This document shows positions 24,113-33,231 of a stretch of 48,517 nt of DNA, piece after piece. The translations under genes were made by a program, and so were the position numbers. The stretch lies in assembly GCA_004558205.1 (NCBI GenBank), contig SFDM01000020.1:1-48517 (forward strand), given 5' to 3'. A model generated the notes under the pieces. That model was not told the origin of the DNA and searched no databases. It was given only the letters and a program-made list of their open reading frames with translations. Each line of letters opens with the position of its first letter. Position 1 is the first letter of the stretch. This DNA comes from Pyramidobacter piscolens. GTDB lineage: Bacteria; Synergistota; Synergistia; Synergistales; Dethiosulfovibrionaceae.

Positions 24113-24814
24113 TCAGCGATGTTCCACCGCCGCGCCGATGCCGACCATGTCGTCGATAGGAAGGGAAAAGACCATTCCTTTCGTCGGCGATTTTTCGGCA
24201 AGGGCTTTGCTGACCGCGTTCATGATCTTCAGCTTTTCGTCGCGCTCCACCACGATCGCCACTATTTCCATCTCGTCATGAAGTTTCAAGCCGAAAAAAC
24301 TTTCGGTGTTCTCGTCGTCGGCCGCCCGGGCGCGCAGCACCGTTCCGCCGCGCGCGCCGGCGGAACGGGCCGCGTCCATAACGACCTCCACGAAACCGTC
24401 CTCGGTACTGACGATGATCAGTTCATACTTCTTGTCGCTCACCTCATACATAACCCGCACCTCACTATCTTCGCCGATCTCCGACGCTTCATACCGGTTC
24501 GGAATTCCCTTGTTTGCCGCAGAAAGGGGAATCGTAAACAGGATCCCCTTCCCGGGATTTCGAAGCTGCATTTCATCAGAAAGCTGTGTAATCAGCACCG
24601 GCAGCCAGGACTTGGGGACAATGCCGAGGATGACGTCCTTCGCCTTCTCGGTGATCCCCAGAATATCCATAATTTCGGAACTGGCGGTACCCTGCCCCCA
24701 GCATGAAAGCAGCAGCTTGACGTTTTTTCTCCTGAAAAAATGCGACGCCTGGATCGATTTCGCACGATCCACAATGGTGACCACCAGCATCATCGATGCA
24801 GGATTCATGTTCAT
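24113..24814 (-). CDS. Tandem PII-like regulatory protein
   Basis: A 233-residue soluble protein made of two PII/GlnB-like ferredoxin folds in one chain. Domain 1 spans about residues 8-105 and ends KGILFTIPLSA; domain 2 spans about 118-225 and ends KGMVFSLPIDD, showing the duplication. Domain 2 keeps the PII-like AARSAGARGGTVLRARA stretch and FFGLKLHDEMEIVAIVVE; domain 1 is more diverged. No uridylylated-Tyr T-loop is apparent. The ATG overlaps the stop of the upstream DUF1538 gene (ATGA), so the two are translationally coupled. PII proteins often gate a neighbouring membrane transporter by sensing nucleotides, so it probably controls the DUF1538 protein (inference). Confidence 0.82.
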   Translation of the reverse strand: MNMNPASMMLVVTIVDRAKSIQASHFFRRKNVKLLLSCWGQGTASSEIMDILGITEKAKDVILGIVPKSWLPVLITQLSDEMQLRNPGKGILFTIPLSAANKGIPNRYEASEIGEDSEVRVMYEVSDKKYELIIVSTEDGFVEVVMDAARSAGARGGTVLRARAADDENTESFFGLKLHDEMEIVAIVVERDEKLKIMNAVSKALAEKSPTKGMVFSLPIDDMVGIGAAVEHR

Positions 24815-26349
24815 TGAGCCATCTCCTCCCCGTCAGCATAGTCAAATTCGACAATTCTGAAGTTGTCGGCAAGAGCGGTCTCCTCCAAACCGGCAGCCGC
24901 TTCTTTGACCTTCTTATTATAGAGCAGACCCAGAACCTGGATCGAGATCAGAGGAGTCATGGCGACCATGGCGACCACGCCGAAAGCGTCGGTGATGATA
25001 GATCCTCCCGCACCCTGGCAGGCGCCCATGGCGAGCGGAAGCAGGAACGTGGCCGTCATGGGGCCGCTGGCCACGCCGCCGGAGTCAAAGGCAATGCCCG
25101 TAAAAATCGGCGGCACTTTAAAGGGCAGCAGAAGCGCCAGCGCGTAGCCAGGAATCAGAAACCAATAAATGGAGATCCCCGTCAGCGCCCGGAACATGGC
25201 CAGCCCTAGGGAACAGGCGACGCCCATGGAAAGGCTGATGTGCATGGCCTTTTGGGAAATGGCGCCTCCTGTGATCTCCTCTACCTGTTTATTCAGCACG
25301 TGAATGGCCGGTTCCGCGTCGACCACATAATAGCCGATAACCAGTCCCAGGGGGATCAGCAGCCATTTGTAGGATGACGCCGCCAAAGACTCGCCGATAA
25401 AATGTCCCGCCGGCATGAACCCCACGTTGACGCCCGTAAGAAACAGCACAAGCCCAATGTAGGTATAAACGACGCCCACGATCACCCGTATCAGGGGCCG
25501 CCGCCTGAACAGGGCAAAGCAGGCCTGAAAGATAGCGAAAAAGATGATGACCGGCAGCAGCGCCAGGGAAACCTCTTCAAGGTACCCGGGAAGGCCGAAG
25601 AAAAAGCTTTCGGCGATGTCGATGGATGTCAGCAACGCAGCCTCGGCAACCTGCGGAGCCGAAGCGGACTGCGGGTTATACAGAATTCCAAGCAGCAGTA
25701 CCGCCAGAATGGGGCCGACACTGCACAGAGCCACAAGTCCAAAGCTGTCCTCCTGAGCCGATTGGTCGTGACGCACCGAGGCCATACCGACGCCGAGTGC
25801 GATAATGAAGGGAACCGTGATGGGCCCCGTGGTGACTCCGCCGGAATCGAACGCCACGGAAAGGAAAGCTTTGGGCGTAAAGGCCGACAGAAGAAAAACG
25901 ATCCCGTAAAAGAACATGAGCATGTGCGCCAGGCTGATCTTCAGCAGGGGGCGCAGCATGCCTACTACGAGAAAGAGCCCCACGCCCGCCCCCACGGTCA
26001 GGATCAGAGCCATACTCGGCACCGCGGGAACCTGGGTCGCCAAGACCTGAAGATCGGGCTCCGCCACGGTGATGATCAGTCCCAGAATGAAGCATATGAA
26101 GATAGAGAACACCAGTTTTCTGGAATGAGTAATCTGGCTGCCGACCCCGGAACCCATGGGCAGCATGGCCATGTCGGCCCCCAGAGTGAAAAAGCCCATT
26201 CCGAGCACTAGCAGAACCGCGCCCGTCAGAAAAAGCATCAGCGTGCCGACGGGCATGGGAATCAACGTAGCGCTGAGCACAAGGACAATGACCGTAATGG
26301 GCATCACCGACGCTAACGCTTCTTTAATTTTTTCCCTAAGTTTATCCAC
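24811..26349 (-). CDS. DUF1538 integral membrane protein, internally duplicated
   Basis: A 512-residue polytopic protein of the DUF1538 family, of unknown function. I start it at GTG 26349, 9 bases after GGGAGG; the longer frame to 26418 crosses a likely promoter region. Two homologous halves are plain: AFDSGGVTTGPIT and AFDSGGVASGPMT, AEPDLQVLATQV and AEPAIHVLNKQV, DSFGLVALCSVGP...LGILYN and DAFGVVAMVAMTP...LGLLYN. Each half has about six or seven hydrophobic segments with polar glycine-rich breaks, a design common in secondary transporters and channels. Coupled to the tandem PII-like gene by an ATGA overlap. Confidence 0.85.
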   Translation of the reverse strand: MDKLREKIKEALASVMPITVIVLVLSATLIPMPVGTLMLFLTGAVLLVLGMGFFTLGADMAMLPMGSGVGSQITHSRKLVFSIFICFILGLIITVAEPDLQVLATQVPAVPSMALILTVGAGVGLFLVVGMLRPLLKISLAHMLMFFYGIVFLLSAFTPKAFLSVAFDSGGVTTGPITVPFIIALGVGMASVRHDQSAQEDSFGLVALCSVGPILAVLLLGILYNPQSASAPQVAEAALLTSIDIAESFFFGLPGYLEEVSLALLPVIIFFAIFQACFALFRRRPLIRVIVGVVYTYIGLVLFLTGVNVGFMPAGHFIGESLAASSYKWLLIPLGLVIGYYVVDAEPAIHVLNKQVEEITGGAISQKAMHISLSMGVACSLGLAMFRALTGISIYWFLIPGYALALLLPFKVPPIFTGIAFDSGGVASGPMTATFLLPLAMGACQGAGGSIITDAFGVVAMVAMTPLISIQVLGLLYNKKVKEAAAGLEETALADNFRIVEFDYADGEEMAQ

Positions 26350-26438
26350 AGCATCGAACCTCCCTGAATCCCAATCTGTAAAAAAAGGTTGAAGCGCGTT
26401 TCTCCGTTTTCCACACAAAAGGGAATTTATTTGCGGCT

Positions 26439-26447
26439 ATTGTACCA
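26439..26447 (-). promoter_or_regulatory. Extended -10 element for the DUF1538-PII operon
   Basis: TGG-TACAAT on the minus strand (-10 at 26444-26439), with a TTGAAG about 14 bases further up, which is short for a -35. It is about 90 bases before the GTG start. The remaining gap up to purA (26448-26690) holds no gene or terminator I can support. Confidence 0.4.
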
Positions 26448-26690
26448 TCAACAAATTTCTTCAACCTGCGTAAAAGAGACAATTTCAGGCGAAACTTCGA
26501 ATAATAGGGCGCGCGATTTTGCCCAGCCGTCGGCTCCTTTCCATTCGGAAGGTCCGCTCCGGCTCAAGCCCCCCAAAGAGAAGAGGACCGTCCCCTGCCC
26601 TTCCGAAACGGCGGCGGCGCATTCTCTTTTTTAAAGCACGAGGGACCCTTCCGCGACGAAAGAGCCCCTGCACGCTGTTCCTACAAATTT

Positions 26691-27977
26691 TTACAGGCCG
26701 CGAAGCACCAGTTCTTCACGGTCGGCTCCAACGCCGATCAGCACCACCGGAACACCAGTCACCTTTTCAATGTGCTGAACGTAACTCTGCGCATTCACGG
26801 GCAGGTCTTCGAACTTTCTGACGCCCGAGATGTCCTCTGTCCAGCCGGGAAGCGTGTAATAAACGGGCTCCACCTTCGCGAGCTTCGCAATTGCCGAGGG
26901 GAAATGCTTCAGCTCCTGATCGCCGTACCTGTAGGAGTTGCAGACCTTGATCTCCTTAAACCCCGTCAGGATATCCAGCTTCGTCAGGGCGATGCAGGTC
27001 AGGCCGTTCACGCGCACCGCATAGCGAAGCGCCACAAGGTCGAGCCAGCCGCAGCGGCGGGGACGCCCCGTGACAGCTCCAAACTCGCCGCCGCGGCGGC
27101 GGATCTCCTCGCCGTCAGCGCCGAAGTCCTCCGTGGGGAAGGGCCCTGACCCCACTCGCGTCAGATAGGCTTTGGCGACGCCGATCACGCGATCCACGTA
27201 CTTCACGCCCACACCAACGCCGATGCAGCCGCCCGAAGAAGTGGGGTTCGAGCTGGTCACCATGGGATAGGTTCCATGATCCACGTCGAGAAGCGTCCCC
27301 TGAGCGCCCTCAAAGAGCACCGTCTGGCCGGCGTCGAGCGCCTCCTGAATTTCAAGGGAAACGTCGGTGACGAAAGGCATCAGAGCCTTACCCCAGGCGA
27401 TGGCCTGATCGTAGATCGGGCCGAGGGCCAGAGGTTCCTTGCCGTAAGCGCCCGTCAAAATCCTGTTTTTCTCGGCCAGGACCGCGTTCAGTTTTTCGCG
27501 GAGCACATGCTCGTCGAGCAGGTCTTCCACGCGAATGCCCACGCGGCTGTACTTGTCCGTATAGCAGGGGCCGATACCGCGTCCCGTGGTGCCGATCTTG
27601 TGCTCGGGATCTCTGAAGGACTCCTGAAGCTGGTCGAATAACTTATGATAGGGCATGACCACATGCGCCGCGCCGCTGACGCGAAGGCACGCGCGGTCCA
27701 TTCCCTTCTCGCGCAGCTCGGCCAGTTCCTTCAGAAGCTGTTCCGGATCGACCACGACGCCGTTGCCGATCATGCAGGTTTTTCCAGGATAGAGCATTCC
27801 CGAGGGCAGCAGACGGAACACATATTTCGTCCCATCGACGTAGACCGTGTGGCCGGCGTTTGCGCCGCCCTGGTAGCGGGCAAAAATATCCACCCTGGAG
27901 CCGATAGAATCCACAACTCGGCCCTTTCCTTCGTCGCCCCACTGGGCGCCTATGAGCGCTTCTATTTTACCTTTCAT
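26691..27977 (-). CDS. purA: Adenylosuccinate synthetase
   Basis: GTP-dependent ligation of IMP and aspartate, first step to AMP. From ATG 27977 (AGGGGG about 8 bases upstream) it has 428 residues. Motifs: IGAQWGDEGKGRVVD at the N terminus with catalytic Asp, GTTGRGIGPCYTDKYSR near residue 130, SSNPTSSGGCIGVG, and GRPRRCGWLDLVALRYA. The start overlaps the stop of the upstream deacetylase gene (ATGA), tying this metabolic enzyme to the cell-division and envelope gene run. The DUF1538 gene follows 341 bases later. Confidence 0.97.
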   Translation of the reverse strand: MKGKIEALIGAQWGDEGKGRVVDSIGSRVDIFARYQGGANAGHTVYVDGTKYVFRLLPSGMLYPGKTCMIGNGVVVDPEQLLKELAELREKGMDRACLRVSGAAHVVMPYHKLFDQLQESFRDPEHKIGTTGRGIGPCYTDKYSRVGIRVEDLLDEHVLREKLNAVLAEKNRILTGAYGKEPLALGPIYDQAIAWGKALMPFVTDVSLEIQEALDAGQTVLFEGAQGTLLDVDHGTYPMVTSSNPTSSGGCIGVGVGVKYVDRVIGVAKAYLTRVGSGPFPTEDFGADGEEIRRRGGEFGAVTGRPRRCGWLDLVALRYAVRVNGLTCIALTKLDILTGFKEIKVCNSYRYGDQELKHFPSAIAKLAKVEPVYYTLPGWTEDISGVRKFEDLPVNAQSYVQHIEKVTGVPVVLIGVGADREELVLRGL

Positions 27978-28933
27978 CGTATTTCCCCCTTGGCATACTG
28001 CTCTTTCCATAATAGGCCGAGCGTCACAAACTGAACCGGTCTGAAATCTTCCTTTGCCGCGTACTCCAGAAAAGGCAGTGTTTTCTCCCGCGCATGACAG
28101 ATAGCGACGACGCTTCCATGGATTTTGGCCTTGTTTAAAGCCAGAGCGAATTGTTTTTTCATCTCCGAGAGCTCTGAAGTCCCGTCGATGAAAACCCTAT
28201 TTTGAGCAACTGGAATATGATACTCCTTTGCTATCTTATACGCAATCGTTTTTCCGCTGGTACGGCTGTCTAAAAAGCCCCATTTCGTCCCGGCAAGAGC
28301 TTTCATGAAACGAACCATGGTCCCATGATCCGATGTGGCCCTGGAACCCCGGTGGTTGTTGACGCCGATCGCGTGAGGGTAGTCCCTCTGCCACCGGTTT
28401 ACCAGCGTTTTGATTTTCGCCGCCGTGGTATCGATACCAATTTTATACTCAGGACTGCCCACGGGATCGACCAGCGCCTGCATCGGCAGGTGAAGCAGAA
28501 AGGGCTGTCCCTGCGCCCGGGCGAAATCGGCCACCGCTCTGCTCTCTGGAAGGTCGGGAATGACGGCCCAAGTGGCCGTCAGCCCCAGTTTCGCTATTTT
28601 TCTGGCCATGGCCAGGCTATGGCCAAAGTCGTCGATGACCAGCGCCAGCTTGGGGCCTGGAGGCAATACCGGTTCGGGCTCCTCCGGAGTTTGAAGCGGA
28701 GAAAGGGCCAAAACCGCCGCTGCGGCGGAAATGCCCCGGCTGGCCGGCAGGAGCACGTCCTGTGACTGGGGGAGAACGCTCAGAATCGGAGTCTGCCGCA
28801 TTGGGCCTTCATCGCCGTCCCCGGCCACAAGGGCCGGAGGCGGCGTGAAACACCCCTTCTGCCAGGCGTGAAGGAGACAAACGCCGCAGAAGGCCAGCAA
28901 AGCCAGAAAAAAAGGTCTCCAGATCCTGATCAA
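27974..28933 (-). CDS. Divergent polysaccharide deacetylase family protein
   Basis: Member of the divergent polysaccharide deacetylase group (YibQ/DUF610, COG2861). The 319 residues have an N-terminal membrane anchor or signal (residues 7-24), a Pro-rich linker, then a NodB-like barrel: LALVIDDFGHS near residue 95, LLHLPMQ, GVNNHRGSRATS and FLDSRTSGKT. Substrate unknown; related proteins sit beside ctpA and envC in proteobacteria, the same neighbourhood as here. Both ends overlap neighbours by four bases (ctpA stop upstream, purA start downstream), so all three are coupled. Confidence 0.88.
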   Translation of the reverse strand: MIRIWRPFFLALLAFCGVCLLHAWQKGCFTPPPALVAGDGDEGPMRQTPILSVLPQSQDVLLPASRGISAAAAVLALSPLQTPEEPEPVLPPGPKLALVIDDFGHSLAMARKIAKLGLTATWAVIPDLPESRAVADFARAQGQPFLLHLPMQALVDPVGSPEYKIGIDTTAAKIKTLVNRWQRDYPHAIGVNNHRGSRATSDHGTMVRFMKALAGTKWGFLDSRTSGKTIAYKIAKEYHIPVAQNRVFIDGTSELSEMKKQFALALNKAKIHGSVVAICHAREKTLPFLEYAAKEDFRPVQFVTLGLLWKEQYAKGEIR

Positions 28934-30336
28934 GGCAAGGCTTCCTCGTCAGCGCTTGAAACGTCTCCGGAAAGAGGGGCCGCGTCGGCGGAGGCCGCCT
29001 CCGGAACGGGATCCTTCAGCGACTCGGGATCTTCGCCCGCAATCAGGCGCAGAAGGACTTCCCGAGCTTTATCAAGCTGAGGATCCTTTCGTTTGGCCTT
29101 CGCCGTGACGGCTTGATCCGCCGAGACCTTGGAGCCGCCCTTCTTTTCGGAGATATCCGAGGATTTGACCATCACATCGGGCGATTCTGATTCACCGTCC
29201 TCAGGATCATCGTCCTCCCAGGCGGATTTCACGTAAACGTCCGGCGAAAGCCCCACGTGGTCGATACGGACGCCGCTGGGCGTAAAGTACCGTGCCGTGG
29301 TCACGAACATGCCGGAGCCGTCGGAGAGGTTAAAGAGCACCTGTACCGAACCCTTGCCAAAGCTCTTCGCGCCGATCAAAAGGGTCTTGTTCCGGTCGCG
29401 CAGCGCGCCGGAAACGATCTCGGAAGCGCTGGCGCTGCCTTCGTTGATCAGCACCACCAGAGGCAGGCGGGTCAAGACACCGTCGTGGGCGTAGTAGTCC
29501 TCGTTGGCTGACTCGACGCGCCCCTTCGTGGAAACGACCAGGCCGCCGTCGATGAAAAGGTCGCAGATGTCCACGGCGCCGTCGATCAGGCCGCCGCCGT
29601 TGTTGCGCAGATCCAGAATCAACCCCTTGGCGTTTTTGTTCTTGAGGTCGATCACGGCGCTGCCCACATCAGGCGCGCTGGTCTTGATAAACTGGCGCAG
29701 ACGGATATAGCCGATGTCGCCGCTCAGCATTTCGGAGCTGACCGTTTTAATCTTGATGATGTCGCGGACAATCTTGAAATCCAGGAGCTTCGATTCCTTC
29801 GGCCGGCGAATCCAGACGGTGACTTCCGATCCCGGATCGCCGCGGAGCAATTTGACCACCTTGTCCAGCTCCCAGCCAATCACCACTTCCTCGTTGACCT
29901 TCACGATCTCGTCCATAGGGCGAAGGCCCGCCTTATCGGCCGGGGTGCCTTCCATGGGACTGATGATCAGCGTTTTCCCGTCCCGGTTCGCGATCGTGAT
30001 CCCCAAGCCGCCAAAGGAGCCTTCCAGCGAGGTCTTTTCCTCCTCAAGCTGGCTGGGGGCGAGGAACCTAGTGTAGGGATCCTTCCACGCGCTGATCATG
30101 CCGCGCATCGCGCCGTAGACCACGTCGCTTTCCTCCACGTCCTTGCTCGCGGCGTCGACCTGATAGGCTTCAATGATGACTCGCGCCTGCTTCAGCAGCC
30201 ACAGGGAATCCGACGAAAAGGGCGCGACCTGCGCCAGGTCTACCTTCCCCGCGTACACCATGGGAATGAGGGCCATCAGCGCTGCGCCGATCAAAAATCC
30301 AAGTAGGACGTCACGATACTTCCTGAATAATCTCAT
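28930..30336 (-). CDS. ctpA: Carboxyl-terminal processing protease, S41 family
   Basis: Periplasmic serine protease that trims C termini of envelope proteins. The 468 residues show a signal anchor (10-28), a PDZ domain (about 105-180, GGLGITIANRDG to VTVWIRRP), and the S41 core with LDLRNNGGG (about 242-249), the Ser motif NEGSASASE (298-306) and the Lys motif GAKSFGKGSVQ (322-332). A long acidic/Ala-rich tail follows residue 375. GAAGGAGAG precedes the ATG; it lies 29 bases after the EnvC-like gene. In other bacteria such proteases tune murein hydrolases, which fits the neighbour. Confidence 0.95.
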   Translation of the reverse strand: MRLFRKYRDVLLGFLIGAALMALIPMVYAGKVDLAQVAPFSSDSLWLLKQARVIIEAYQVDAASKDVEESDVVYGAMRGMISAWKDPYTRFLAPSQLEEEKTSLEGSFGGLGITIANRDGKTLIISPMEGTPADKAGLRPMDEIVKVNEEVVIGWELDKVVKLLRGDPGSEVTVWIRRPKESKLLDFKIVRDIIKIKTVSSEMLSGDIGYIRLRQFIKTSAPDVGSAVIDLKNKNAKGLILDLRNNGGGLIDGAVDICDLFIDGGLVVSTKGRVESANEDYYAHDGVLTRLPLVVLINEGSASASEIVSGALRDRNKTLLIGAKSFGKGSVQVLFNLSDGSGMFVTTARYFTPSGVRIDHVGLSPDVYVKSAWEDDDPEDGESESPDVMVKSSDISEKKGGSKVSADQAVTAKAKRKDPQLDKAREVLLRLIAGEDPESLKDPVPEAASADAAPLSGDVSSADEEALP

Positions 30337-30365
30337 TTTTTCTCTCCTTCGGGCTTTTGCGCAGT

Positions 30366-31550
30366 TTACTTGCCCAGATATTTTAGCGGATCCTGCGCAG
30401 TACCGTTTACTCTCACTTCGAAATGAAGATGATAGCCCGTTGCCACGCCAGTGTTGCCAACTTTGCCTATGACTGTTCCATTATTCACTTTTTTGCCCTC
30501 GTCGGTGAGGATCTGGCTCATGTGAGCGTAGACCGTCGAATAGCCGCCGCCATGGTCGATGATCACGATCTGCCCATAGCCCCGCAGCCAACCGGCGTAA
30601 ATCACCTCGCCGGGGGCGGCCGCCTTGATCGGCGTTCCCAGCTGAGAGGGGATGTCGATTCCGGCGTGCTGCGATTTCGTCTTGAACTTAGGATGAATCC
30701 GAGTGCCGAACTGGCTGGTGACCTTTCTCTCGGGAATCGGCCAGTCAAACTTCCCCGGGGCTTTTTTCGGGGCCGAGGAGGGTTTGCGCCCATCCTTTTT
30801 CCCGGCGCCCTGAGCTTCCAGGGCTTTCTTTTTTATGTACTCGTCGATTTTACGCTGGACGGCCTGCTGGTCCTCTTCTATTTCTTTCATCGCCGACAGG
30901 TGGACCTGCTTTTCCTTGTCAATTTTCGCCAGAAGCTCACGGCGCTGGTCACCGGCGCGTTTATTGCTCTCCCGCTCCCGTTCCCGGCGGCGGAGGCGCT
31001 GCGCGAGCTCTTCTTTATTGCGCTGCTGCTCCAGTTCCTTTTTACGAAGCTCCGTCCGCTCTTCCTCGAGGGATTGAATGTCGCGCCGGTCCTGATCGGC
31101 AAGGTGATGCATCATGTGGGTCAGATTGTTCAGTTCCGTCAGGTCGGAAGCGGAAATCAGCACGTTCAGCTCGGCAATCCCGCCATATTTATAGATCGCG
31201 ACGCACCGTTTGGCCAGGACATCCTGAAGCTCGGCGATACGCGCCGCGCGCTTTCCAATCTCGGCGCCCACTTCTTGCAGCACCGCTTCGTTCTTTTGAA
31301 TCTGCAAACTGAGAAGCTCAATTTCCTCTTCGGACTGTTTCACCCGATGGTCGAAGGCAGAAAGCTCTTTCAGGTAGCTCCGCTCCTTTGCCTTCGCTTC
31401 GGCAAGCTCCCGGCTGTGGAATTCCACCCGTTTATTGAGGAGTTCCAGCTGCTTTTTCTGCTGCGCAATCCTATCGTCGAGGCTGTCGGCCCCCAAAGCG
31501 CCGGTACCGGCCAGAAACAGAAAAAACACGGCTGCCCAAATCAGTTTCAT
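30366..31550 (-). CDS. EnvC-like coiled-coil M23 (LytM) peptidase
   Basis: Predicted periplasmic murein hydrolase or activator working with FtsEX. From ATG 31550 (GGAGGAG five bases upstream) it has 394 residues: signal peptide (1-20), two long coiled coils (about 25-115 and 150-245), and a C-terminal M23 domain. Unlike E. coli EnvC, which has lost the zinc ligands, this one keeps HAGID (His295, Asp299) and HLH (His374, His376), so it could cut peptidoglycan itself. Gene order ftsE-ftsX-envC-ctpA supports the role. Confidence 0.9.
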   Translation of the reverse strand: MKLIWAAVFFLFLAGTGALGADSLDDRIAQQKKQLELLNKRVEFHSRELAEAKAKERSYLKELSAFDHRVKQSEEEIELLSLQIQKNEAVLQEVGAEIGKRAARIAELQDVLAKRCVAIYKYGGIAELNVLISASDLTELNNLTHMMHHLADQDRRDIQSLEEERTELRKKELEQQRNKEELAQRLRRRERERESNKRAGDQRRELLAKIDKEKQVHLSAMKEIEEDQQAVQRKIDEYIKKKALEAQGAGKKDGRKPSSAPKKAPGKFDWPIPERKVTSQFGTRIHPKFKTKSQHAGIDIPSQLGTPIKAAAPGEVIYAGWLRGYGQIVIIDHGGGYSTVYAHMSQILTDEGKKVNNGTVIGKVGNTGVATGYHLHFEVRVNGTAQDPLKYLGK

Positions 31551-31587
31551 GAGGCTCCTCCTCTCCCTAAAATCGTGGGCCGCGCAC

Positions 31588-32472
31588 TTACAGCGGGCTC
31601 GCAGCCTCTCTGACATAGCGCTTCACCGCCAGGAAACTGCACAGCCAGCCCATGGCGAGGCCGGCGCACAGAAGGACTTCGTCCAATATGATCAGAGTTT
31701 TCCAGCTGAACTGGACGTGCAGAAAGGGAAGCACAGAATCGATGCACTCAATCACATAGAGATGACCGTAATGAAGCAGTCCCACCGCCGCCAAGGCCCC
31801 CGTCAGGCCAAGCATCATTCCGTGAAGGACGAAGGGCGACGCCACATAGGAAGGCGTCGCGCCGACCAGGAGCATCACTGAAATTTCCTGACGCCTGGAG
31901 TATACGCCGATACGGATCGTGTTGTAAAAGACGAGGGCGCTGACAAGAACCGCGATCACCAGGATCACGAGCGCCATTCTGGAGATCAGCGCTGAAATCT
32001 TCACCAGCCTTTCGGCGAGCGCGCCGGAATAGACCAGGTCTTCCACGGCCTTCATCGACGAAAGCTGCCGGACCACCGGCGCCACGGAAGCCGCTTTGTG
32101 GACCCGGACCTCCACGGTCCAGGGCAGGGGGTTTTCGCCAAGCAAGGTCAGGGCCTTCGACTGGGCGCCCATTTTCGCCTTCAGCCGTTCAAGCCCTTCC
32201 TGCGGCGAAATGCATTTCAGCTCGGCAATGTCGGTGTTGTCCTTCAGGCCTTCGACGATGCTTTCAACCGCGGTCTCGGAAGACGCGAAGGCCTGGATCA
32301 CGAGGTCGCTCTCAATGCGCCCCGCGATGCCGCGGATGTTAAGCGCCAGCAGCGAACTGCCGCCCACGAGAAAAAAGACCGCCGCCGCCGTCAAAAACGT
32401 GAGCAGGCTGATTCCCCAATGGCGAAAAATCAGCCGTCCCGTGTCGCGGAGAACGTATCTATAGGTCCCCAT
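31588..32472 (-). CDS. ftsX: Cell-division protein FtsX
   Basis: Membrane partner of FtsE in the divisome; the pair activates murein hydrolases outside the membrane. The 294 residues have an N-terminal segment (about 20-42), an extracytoplasmic loop of about 120 residues, and three C-terminal membrane segments around residues 165-190, 208-240 and 255-282, with the family's YNTIRIGVYSRRQEISVMLLVGA stretch between them. The start overlaps ftsE by 14 bases; the EnvC-like gene follows. Confidence 0.94.
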   Translation of the reverse strand: MGTYRYVLRDTGRLIFRHWGISLLTFLTAAAVFFLVGGSSLLALNIRGIAGRIESDLVIQAFASSETAVESIVEGLKDNTDIAELKCISPQEGLERLKAKMGAQSKALTLLGENPLPWTVEVRVHKAASVAPVVRQLSSMKAVEDLVYSGALAERLVKISALISRMALVILVIAVLVSALVFYNTIRIGVYSRRQEISVMLLVGATPSYVASPFVLHGMMLGLTGALAAVGLLHYGHLYVIECIDSVLPFLHVQFSWKTLIILDEVLLCAGLAMGWLCSFLAVKRYVREAASPL

Positions 32473-33154
32473 TGACGCTGTACCTCCCTTCGCGCTCGTC
32501 GCGCACCAGACGGCCCATGTGCAGCTCCACCACGCGCTGCCGGTAGGCGTCCACCAGGTGCTGATCGTGAGTCGCCACGATCACGGTCGTTCCCGCCGCG
32601 TGAATGGAAAGAAGCAGTTTCATTACGTACTCCGCCGTATGGGGGTCCAGATTGCCCGTGGGCTCATCAGCAAGGAACAGCCTGGGCGCGTTGACGATGG
32701 CGCGGGCAATGGCCACCCGCTGCTGCTCGCCGCCCGAAAGCTGGTCGGGACGCAGAGAGCGCCGGTTCCAAAGCCCCACCTTGTCGATCACGTCGTTGGT
32801 CCGTTCCCGCGCTTCGACGCGGGGCACCCCGCAGACTTCAAGCACAAAAGCCACGTTTTCCCAAGCGGTCAGGTTGGGAAGCAGCTTAAAATCCTGGAAG
32901 ACGACGCCGATGTCCCTGCGAAAATAAGGCAGATTCGACGACGAAAGACGCCGCATATCGCATCCGTCGATGACCAGCTGCCCGCGGGTCGGCAGAATTT
33001 CCCGGGTGAACATGCGCATCAGCGTGGTCTTTCCGGACCCAGTGGTCCCGATGAGATAGACGAACTCGCCGTTCGAGATATCGAGATAGAGATCGCTGAT
33101 CGCTTCAATATTGGGAGGAAAGATCTTCGTCAATCCATTGATTCGAATGTCCAT
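32459..33154 (-). CDS. ftsE: Cell-division ATP-binding protein FtsE
   Basis: ABC-type ATPase of the FtsEX complex. From ATG 33154 (GGAGG seven bases upstream) it has 231 residues. Walker A GTTGSGKTTLMRM (about 37), Q loop VVFQDFKLLPNLT, signature LSGGEQQRVAIARA, and Walker B LFLADEPTGNLD are all present. It overlaps ftsX and follows csaB by about 78 bases. Confidence 0.96.
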   Translation of the reverse strand: MDIRINGLTKIFPPNIEAISDLYLDISNGEFVYLIGTTGSGKTTLMRMFTREILPTRGQLVIDGCDMRRLSSSNLPYFRRDIGVVFQDFKLLPNLTAWENVAFVLEVCGVPRVEARERTNDVIDKVGLWNRRSLRPDQLSGGEQQRVAIARAIVNAPRLFLADEPTGNLDPHTAEYVMKLLLSIHAAGTTVIVATHDQHLVDAYRQRVVELHMGRLVRDEREGRYSVNGDL

Positions 33155-33231
33155 AGGCAAACCTCCTGTCGTCCTGGGGGCGCTCCTCAAACAGCGCGCC
33201 CGCTAATAATACCATATACCGCCCAGGGGTA

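Noticed and set aside
26485..26821. Short frames in the gap between purA and the DUF1538 gene
   Set aside because: Arg-rich, mutually overlapping in several frames, without ribosome-binding sites.
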